Source: Lepisosteus oculatus (Eukaryota; Chordata; Actinopteri; Semionotiformes; Lepisosteidae). Taken from it: 64,000 nucleotides of DNA. The stretch lies in NCBI RefSeq assembly GCF_040954835.1, contig NC_090703.1:15017444-15081443 (forward strand), in the 5' to 3' direction. Position numbers and translations under genes: made by a program. Below, piece after piece: positions 56,801 to 64,000 of this stretch; the first letter of the stretch is position 1; each line of letters opens with the position of its first letter. The notes below the pieces were generated by a model. The model saw only the letters and a program-made list of their open reading frames with translations, made no database searches and had not been told where the DNA came from.

Positions 56801-58546
56801 TTCAGCCTGATTGGTAGAACACACATCAAATTTCTATTTGTGCTGTTTAGGAAGCCACATGCAACAACATATCGAGTCTTTTATTAGCCAGTATCTACAC
56901 ACAACTATTGGTATGGCGAGCAAAATGATCTATTTACTGTTCCAAAGCTTCAAAACATCTGCACCATCAATATTCTACCAGATTTAAATATGCCAACATC
57001 TCTTCAATATAAGCCTCTGATACTTCTTACCTTGACAGGCAGACTTGGGTGTGATTAGATTTTGCAATCAAGTGACAATAGAATGAGGACAGAATGTAGA
57101 CAATAGTAACCACATTCCTTTTAAATTCCTGTGAAACGAAGATAATGGGTGTGCGAAAGATCTTGCAATCTCAATATCACTTGTTTCAAGTCTTTAACCC
57201 AGAAGATGGCAAGTTACATAAAGCAACACACACTACAGCTTAAATAATTAAGTTTTTCATACTGTTTAGCAATTTCTCCTCCAAAAAAGTTTAAATGAAT
57301 GTATTTCAGTGTTTTATATTTCATCTGCTTATTCAGTTTCATTTAGCTGCCAAATTCAGTCAGCTTTGTATTGGCAGCAACAATGACTGCTTTAATGAAA
57401 AAAAAAACCAAAATAGCAAAAAATAAATAATTGCACTTTCAGTATACTGAATTTAAACTTTGTATATGCAAATTAATTATGCAAGATTTGGGTGAAATAC
57501 ACTTAAATAACAACCCAAGCTGCTTTTTACCTGTAGGATCAAGGAAGAGTTTGTGTACTTTAGCTTCATCTTTACGTCCAAGTTCAACTTGATTAGGTTG
57601 ATCAGGCTTCCCAAGATCAATCCTGCAACAAGATGATGTCAATATTCATTATGTGAGTAAGAAACATGAAGTTTGTCTTTATAGTAACAATGTTTTTGAC
57701 ACATTCAGATACACACCCAGGAAGCAACAATTGTGGAAACATTGATTTGGCCCTTAGATTGGACCTCAGTAGCAATTGTATCGTCAGAACGTCAAGCTGA
57801 GATACCAGCAACATAAACACTTAATATTTTATAACAGTACCTCAGCAAAGTGTCCTTCCCAAGACTCATACACAGTTGGTTATTACAGACTGCAAAATGG
57901 TTAATCTTCTCAGGAGGAGAGAAATCAATTCTTTGCTTGTTAAATATTGGCTTCTCTTCTTCCAACCTGGCATTCACAAATCCTAGAATAAAAATTAAAC
58001 CAGAGTAAAGTTCCCAAAACCGTAGTATCCGACAGCAAAACAGATCTCTGTTCAATTGTTTCGATTGAAAAGACTGATGTTTCACTTCTGCCACCTTGCC
58101 ATCTGAACTGAATTAATTACAGTATAGATCACAATTTTGTCAGAATCTGAATAAGTGACACATGGACAACAAACTGCGAAAGACGTCATAAAACTACTGT
58201 CAAAGACCCTGGATAAAAGTCAAACTCAATATTAATATTAAGGAGTAAACAACCCAAAGGCTTCGTATCAACTAACAATCCTTGCCTATTACATGCAAAT
58301 TCACGTCTTGCTGAACGTAACCTCCATTTCTAAAGGCGTTCATGTTTACCATATTCATACGGATTTCATTTTAAATAAGAACAAGTCGAAAGGGAAACAT
58401 GAACTGCTCTTCTCTTGTTACAGGCCCTTACCCCCGACTTTACCTGAATGAGTAATTCCGATGTTGGAGGCAGAGAGGCGGGTAGTTTTCTGCATGGAGT
58501 GTCGGATGCTCTGCGAATCCTCATACTCATCAAGTATTGAAGCCAT
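53095..58546 (-). CDS. vps18: VPS18, HOPS/CORVET core subunit (complete CDS)
   Basis: Core subunit of the HOPS and CORVET tethering complexes that drive late endosome-lysosome and early endosome fusion on the cytosolic face of these membranes. Five coding exons: 58444-58546, 57841-57982, 57531-57622, 54438-56311, 53095-53823; GT-AG, phases agree, 979 codons plus stop (human 973 aa). The N-terminal part (to about residue 300) is the Pep3/Vps18 beta-propeller, the middle is the clathrin-repeat alpha-solenoid, and the C-terminus is a RING-H2: C858, C861, C875, H877, H880, C883, C950, C953. The start MASILDEYE matches human exactly, in good Kozak context (GATCCATGG). The 1.9-kb exon is typical of this gene. 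No disruption seen. It is head-to-head with RHOV. Confidence 0.97.
53824..54437 (-). other. VPS18 intron 4 with LINE tail
   Basis: 614-bp intron. Its central part is the retroposon tail at 54127-54293. Confidence 0.8.
54127..54293 (+). mobile_element. LINE 3' end with TCTA tail
   Basis: GTTTTGCACCTCTGTGGGAG, AAGCCAAAGACAACTTTCCA and CAGTGGACAATAAAGTATCT followed by ATCTATT match the 3' end of a common fish L2/CR1-group LINE. 5'-truncated, no coding part. Confidence 0.6.
56312..57530 (-). other. VPS18 intron 3
   Basis: 1.2-kb AT-rich intron. No repeat, exon or regulatory site that I can support. Confidence 0.7.
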
Positions 58547-58851
58547 GGATCTATTAATACAGGTCTTGAAATGAACAAAATGGTCAAATATCTACAAAGA
58601 TCGTAATTGCACTACCATTTCTCGAGAGAGAGGTGTAAAAATGATTTCCTCTTTTCTCCGCGTTTAGTGGTATGCAAACAACAGTACTGACAGTTTGTGT
58701 TAGCAAATAATGGCCTCTGATTTAAAAAAAACTAATACCACATCCATACAATTCGTACAGTTCGGACAATATCGCTTTTAAACGCAAAAAATCGCTCCGA
58801 ATTTCTGTGGTTGAACGACAGTGCAATTAAAATCAGCTGACCCCTTTCGTA

Positions 58852-58859
58852 TCACATGA
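58852..58859. promoter_or_regulatory. MiT/TFE-type M-box candidate upstream of VPS18
   Basis: TCACATGA, the M-box form bound by MITF/TFE factors, about 300 bp upstream of the VPS18 ATG. VPS genes belong to the lysosomal CLEAR programme controlled by TFEB, so the site is plausible, but a single 8-mer is weak evidence. Confidence 0.3.
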
Positions 58860-58907
58860 TAGGGGTGACAACGATGAAGATGGAAGTCAAATGTTGCACA
58901 AGTTACA

Positions 58908-58923
58908 CCACAGGAGGGCGCTG
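58908..58923 (+). promoter_or_regulatory. CTCF consensus between VPS18 and RHOV
   Basis: CCACAGGAGGGCGCTG matches the CTCF core CCACNAGRKGGCGCTG at nearly every position. It could insulate a housekeeping promoter (VPS18) from a regulated one (RHOV). Confidence 0.5.
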
Positions 58924-59778
58924 TTAGCTAATGTGATTATGATGATGGCCTACTTGACAATTAACTGGAGCTAAGTGCCTCAGTTGGATATTTATAAACG
59001 ATTAAATATCCTCAATACAAACTTCGAAGGTCCAGACAAACACTTTAACTACAGATAAATTCTCTTCTTATAAAAGGAAGTTTTTTAAAGGAACAAGGAG
59101 TACTCATTGGCATCACAGACCCACATTTCCACCATTTAAAGCTGCGTCTACTTGAGTGATTTATTGGCACCAGGCCCACAACACTATTGACACTTTGTTG
59201 AAGCTAATTGAAAAATGAAACCCTATTGGAAACATACAAGAAAGCGAAGGCACTGTTGCAGCAGTAAATTCTGCGAGGGGCCCCGTGATGTAACCTGGTC
59301 ATCTCGCTTATTTCCCTGTGCAATCAGGACTGTAAATCTGTAAGACGAATGACAACAAAAATCTCCACCTACATCTACCATAAACAAACTGTTTCAAAGT
59401 CTATTAAAATTGTTTCAGCGGTGTAATGTAAAATATACTTTTCAAAAAGACTGTAGCGCCAATTGTCTGGTTTGGGTAAACCTCCCACCGAGGCTCGTCT
59501 GTTAACTGCACCATAATCTTCCTGCTTCGGGGAGCGGCCATGCAAATTACGACTTGTTTGATCAGAAAGTTGGTACTAAAGGGACGGCGACAGGCGTGGG
59601 AGTGTCAGATCCCATTACACGGCAGGACAAAGAGGCACCAAGATTGTGTTTAACCGATGGTAGACAAGAGGAACACCCACCTCTCTGGAGTTACGCATCC
59701 ATCCCAGGCGTCCAACCTCTGCTCAACAGTGCATACCCACTATACAACAACAGTAAATTGTACTGCACTGATTAAGAA

Positions 59779-62700
59779 ATGCCACCGCAAATGGAATATC
59801 TCTGTGAAGAGAGCACATTGCCGGCTTTGCCCCCATCTCTGGACCGCCAGAGTCAGGAGCCCGAGGTGAAATGTGTGCTAGTTGGGGACGGCGCAGTCGG
59901 AAAAACCAGTCTTATTGTGAGCTACACAACCAACGGATACCCCATGGAATACCAACCGACTGCGTTTGACATCTTCTCGGGTAAGCAGCAACAGAGTGGC
60001 AGGTTCCAAAAGTCGTGCCAAGAAACTTAACCCGATATTAGATGAATGAAGTTCATTGGCCGTATCGTTGGGGTTTTTCTTTTGCATTGCCTCTGCCGAA
60101 TTACTTAACGTCACTGACAATACATGATTTAATTAAATTATAAATTGTTTATGTGCTTTTTTGCTGCTAGTGTAGTTATTAGTTATTATTGTTTTCTGCG
60201 TACTTAATCTAGTCTGAAAGAAGGAGCGCTTGCTGTAGGAGTATACAGAGAAGGATACTGCAGCAAGCGATTGTACCTGGATTAAAAAAAAAAAACATAT
60301 GGTACGGTTAATACAGGAGCCTGGGAGGGAGGTTTAGCCAAACCAGTTAAATCAATTATCTCTGCTCTCTTTTTGAAAAATGTGTTTTAGCGTTAAACCA
60401 TAAATCTTCCATATATACCCTTGCCGAAAAAGCTATGTTTCTAATTAAGAACAAGTCTAATTTAATGAGCCATAATTGACTAAATACGTTCTGGTGCCTT
60501 ATGAGATTATATTTATGGACTCAAGGTGAAGTTAGTCTCGTTGGATATGAGAGCGTTTAGAAAATGTTGGCTGCATCATGATGAAATACAACGTTCTCTG
60601 TAGTTTATCAGTTGCTAGGGGAGTTGTTTTCCCCAGTTCTCAGCTATACGTATTTTAAATGTTAGCATATTTTAAATTAAATGACCATGGTGTAAATTCT
60701 TTATTATTTTCTGGACTGTTCAAGCATTGCAGTTAACAGGAGGTGTGTGCGTAAAAACCTTTCAAAGGATTGGAATAACGTGCGCTTTTCTGTGTGCATC
60801 CTTTCACAGGACACGTGCAGGTCGATGGTACACCAGTACGAATCCAGCTCTGCGACACTGCAGGACAGGTATGAATCACTCTTGAATAATACAGATTAAG
60901 ATTCCCTCCTCTTCAGTGGAGTATTACCGTTGTGTTTCTTGTGTATTCATTTTAAGACGCGCCATGGTAAAACAAACTTGTTCACCGCCTCGTCTTTTCG
61001 TTCTGTGTAATGGTTTAAAACTCCTTATTACTGAAAAGAGATGTATAATCCATCATACGTAACGAATTTCGAAACAAGCCATTCATTTCACAGAGGCATT
61101 CTTTCATTCGAGCATGACTGTTTAAAAGGAGATGGCAGTAAGATGTGAAATGAGGAGAGAGCCCTTTCATCCTGGAGCATGTGCTCTTAGGAACGGGCAT
61201 TGGGCATTTAGAAACGCTACCTTAGATTATGAAATGCCCTTTATTACGGAGTGCTTTCACTCCCTAATATATAGCACGAACCTGCTCTGCTATACACCTG
61301 AAAAACAAATACAAATGCAGAACTCCCTGAAATGAAAGACACCCCAAAAGCTCTTTACATATGGATAACCACATTATCCATCGCTGAAATGCAGTGTCAA
61401 CCTGAGTACTTTTTTGGCAGTGTGTCCAGCAGGCTCGCTAAACTTTTATTCCTCTTTGCTAATAATGGTAAAGTAATTACCTACTGACGTTTGATTATGT
61501 CACTAAAGAAGTTCAGATTCATGGGAAGGAAGGGATTATGTTTCCTTGTGTTACTCAGTACTCTTGCTGTAATTAATACTTCTGTGTATCATCTGGTGAG
61601 TCATCCAAGGCTTGAATCACTGTGTGATCACTGTAGTTTCCGTAACTGCAGAAACTAAGGTTTCTTGACATTAAGCAATTTACTTATTATATTACATTAA
61701 AAATATCTTTGAAATAAACTGAACTGCTTCACAGTTGTTGAAGAGAGAGTTATCACTCATGTCTGCCTTCTATAAACATCAAATGTATACATTGCAGATA
61801 AAATAGATAATAATTTGGACAAATTAGTAAGTCAATATGAAATCAGTTTTATTGACGGTACAACTTGTGGAGGAAATCGGTAAATGAGCAGCTGTTGTCT
61901 TTTTAAATACAAATATTACAATTTCAGAGTATGCATTTATTGTATATTCTTTTAAACCTTTGTATTTACACAAGACATATGTGTCTTTATACATGGATAT
62001 TTTTTCCTTCACTGTCCACTCCTCTTTATCACATTGGTGCAAAGTATGTTCATGAATTTAATATCCACCTTCATGTGCCATAGAAATTCATGTCTGTTTA
62101 ATATGATGTAATACTTATTAGTATATCCATCCCTTCAGTTTTGAAGCTGCTTTATCCAGTACAGGGTTGCAAGGGAAGTCATAGCCTCTCATTACTGCAC
62201 ATTCTAGATTTGTAATTTTTGTAGAAAAATTGTTTCCATACATAGATGTAGGGATATCCACTTCTGGGTGACTGGCTGTTGTCCTTATATGGCTCTGCTG
62301 TTTTTTGCTTACATGTGGGCCTTGGGGGCTAGAGATGTATTTTTCTCCTCTGTGCCTGATGGTTACATTGTTACTCTGACGTATTAAACTACTTTACCTC
62401 CACTTACACGAATGTGGTATTATTTTATTGTATAGTCCATGTAAATAGCTGTGAAAGTGCACTTTTGACCACTTGCTTTGGTCAAAATAAAATTGAGTTG
62501 GTTTGCGATGCGTTCTAAATGCACCCACGTCCTGTGTTTTCCAGGAGGAGTTTGATCGACTTCGGACTCTCTGCTACACCGGTACAGACGTCTTCATTGT
62601 GTGCTTCAGTGTGGTCAACCCTACGTCTTTCCAGAACATAAGCGAGAAATGGATCCCGGAAATCCGGGCCTGCAACCCCTCGTCACCCATCATCCTTGTG

Positions 62701-62991
62701 GGAACCCAAGCTGACCTGAGGCATGACGTCAATGTGCTCATCAACCTGGATCAACGTAAAGTCAAACCGGTGCTTAAATCGTGCGCTAGAAATCTTGCGG
62801 AGAAGATCCGGGCCCAGGACTATGTGGAATGCTCTGCCTTGACTCAGAAAAACCTGAAGGAAGTCTTTGACTCGGCCATCTTCGCAGCGATCAAATACAA
62901 GGCCCGGCAGGAAAAGAAACTGAAAATGTCCACAGACCGCACAAAGACCTTTTCAAAATGTGGGTGGAAAAAGTTTTTCTGTTTTGTCTGA
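59779..62991 (+). CDS. rhov: RHOV (Chp/Wrch-2) atypical Rho GTPase (complete CDS)
   Basis: Membrane-associated Rho-family GTPase of the Wrch/Chp group, acting through PAK kinases on adhesion and the cytoskeleton; in Xenopus it is needed for neural crest induction. Exons 59779-59980, 60810-60868, 62545-62991; 235 aa (human 236). P-loop GDGAVGKT at 36-43, switch I YQPTAFD with T61, DTAGQ at 83-87, TQAD (in place of TKLD) at 141-144, SAL in CSALTQKN, and the C-terminal KKFFCFV, a palmitoylated CFV end replacing a CAAX box. The Pro-rich N-terminus is shorter in proline than in human. Start MPPQ corresponds to human MPPR. Residue 82 is Cys where Rho proteins have Trp. Confidence 0.97.
59981..60809 (+). 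other. RHOV intron 1
   Basis: GT-AG intron of 829 bp. No repeats or coding features recognised. Confidence 0.8.
60869..62544 (+). other. RHOV intron 2
   Basis: GT-AG intron of 1676 bp, AT-rich. A short relic at about 62130-62210 (CTGCTTTATCCAGTACAGGG) resembles a fish repeat end. Nothing else supportable. Confidence 0.7.
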
Positions 62992-64000
62992 CTTTAAAAG
63001 ACCAAACTGGCCTGAATTAACTTATTACTGACTTGCAACGTCACACTGGACCCACAGCTGTGCCATGGGTCTTACCTAAAGGCAAGAGTGATGGATTGTG
63101 GGACTTGGGAGCCTGTGGCTCACTTCAACAGATTGCTTGCTTAGGTGAATGAAAATGTTTACACAGCATATTTTCCAATGCAAAAAAAGAGCTAACGAGA
63201 CTGTTCTTTGATGTATCATTTTGCATTGGTTCCTGTTTGAGAAATGCACACCATGGATTTTAAAATGTAGCGAATCAAGGCTCTAGTTCAAAGGTCATGA
63301 TATTATTATATTATTTTATTAATGTAAAAAAGGCTACTGTAAAGCCTTAGGTGACAGAATGATCAAGATTCATCCAGACATTAAGTACTGAGGCCCCGTT
63401 TCCTTACACAGGTTGTCCTGGATATCTGTTGAGAGAATCTGTGGCTCTCCGAGGAGCTCTTTATGGAACCTAGCTAGGCTGGCTAGGGAAGAACTCTTCC
63501 GAATCTGATTGAGCACCCAAATACATCAAGCACCTACAATTGCAGCTAACAGCTCTAGTGTTAGATTTGGCACCTCCCTGAATGATTGCACTTTAAATTT
63601 TTAATTGGCTATACACCGGCTGTCCTTAAACTATTTAAAAAAAGAAAAAGACTAGAGCAAGCTTTTAAGGAGATTAATGGCCATAATTACATATGCAAAA
63701 CATAATTACTCTTCTACTGTATGGGAAATGTTTCCACAAATATACTGCTAATTTCCTGTAACTGTGATTTAAACTACAAATGCGTCTAAGGGTAATTTGG
63801 GGAATCTGTAAAAGATTATTGAGAATAATCTTGGAGATCTTCCGTGATTGTGTTATATTCTTCAGAAAAATATGGATCAGTGAAGAGAGAATGCAATCCA
63901 CAAGTCGCAAACAAACCTTTGACAAGACCCTTTTAAACTGATTGTTATTCATTGACTTATTGCTCCCAATTGTGATCAAAATCTTTTATTGTTAAAGGAT
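62992..64000 (+). other. RHOV 3' UTR and flank
   Basis: No canonical AATAAA is visible before the window ends, so the 3' UTR either uses a variant signal or runs past position 64000. No further gene is seen. Confidence 0.6.

Larger units (their letters stand above)
58547..59778. promoter_or_regulatory. Head-to-head VPS18/RHOV promoter region
   Basis: 1.23 kb separates the two start codons on opposite strands. It contains E-box TCAGCTGA (58834-58841), TCACATGA (58852-58859), a CTCF consensus (58908-58923) and a GC-richer stretch at 59440-59640 likely to include the RHOV 5' UTR. No TATA box is evident. The human RHOV-VPS18 pair is also divergent, so the arrangement is conserved. Confidence 0.6.

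Overview
This is vertebrate nuclear DNA, almost certainly from a ray-finned fish. Three multi-exon genes with GT-AG introns are recognisable: INO80 (minus strand, 3' part beyond the left edge), VPS18 (minus, complete CDS) and RHOV (plus, complete CDS). Introns are AT-rich and up to 10 kb long. They hold fish-type repeats: a V-SINE/DANA-like tRNA SINE, a second tRNA-SINE ending in TTATCT repeats, LINE tails ending in TCTA repeats, and Tc1-like relics. The repeat spectrum and single-copy genes fit an early-diverging actinopterygian or basal teleost, but the sequence alone does not fix the species.

Layout. 1-48.9 kb: INO80, read right to left, with a CpG-rich promoter and probable noncoding first exon at about 48.8-49.0 kb. 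It has 28 coding exons from the ATG at 44367 to the window's last coding exon at 647. All junction phases agree (1189 codons), reaching ...LTAADT in the helicase C lobe. 49.1-53.1 kb: intergenic DNA and VPS18 3' flank. 53.1-58.5 kb: VPS18, five coding exons, 979 aa. 58.5-59.8 kb: a head-to-head VPS18/RHOV promoter region with a strong CTCF-like site. 59.8-63.0 kb: RHOV, three exons, 235 aa.

The genes share no single pathway. INO80 is the ATPase of a nucleosome remodeller, VPS18 is a HOPS/CORVET endolysosomal tether core, and RHOV is an atypical Rho GTPase. Their proximity is conserved vertebrate synteny, although INO80 orientation and the absence of DLL4/CHAC1 between VPS18 and INO80 differ from human.

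The least expected signal lies inside the 10.2-kb INO80 intron at 7551-17711. Four minus-strand exon-like segments (17008-13947) join with consistent phases into about 231 codons. They end in a stop overlapped by an AATAAA with a GT-rich tract downstream. I do not recognise the protein. It is either a gene nested in INO80 on the same strand or a recent pseudogene. Weaker coding-like islands lie further upstream. Other points of interest are a terminal-inverted-repeat element inserted into one of two related repeat copies, a repeat that carries a CTCF consensus, and a Trp-to-Cys change beside switch II of RHOV.
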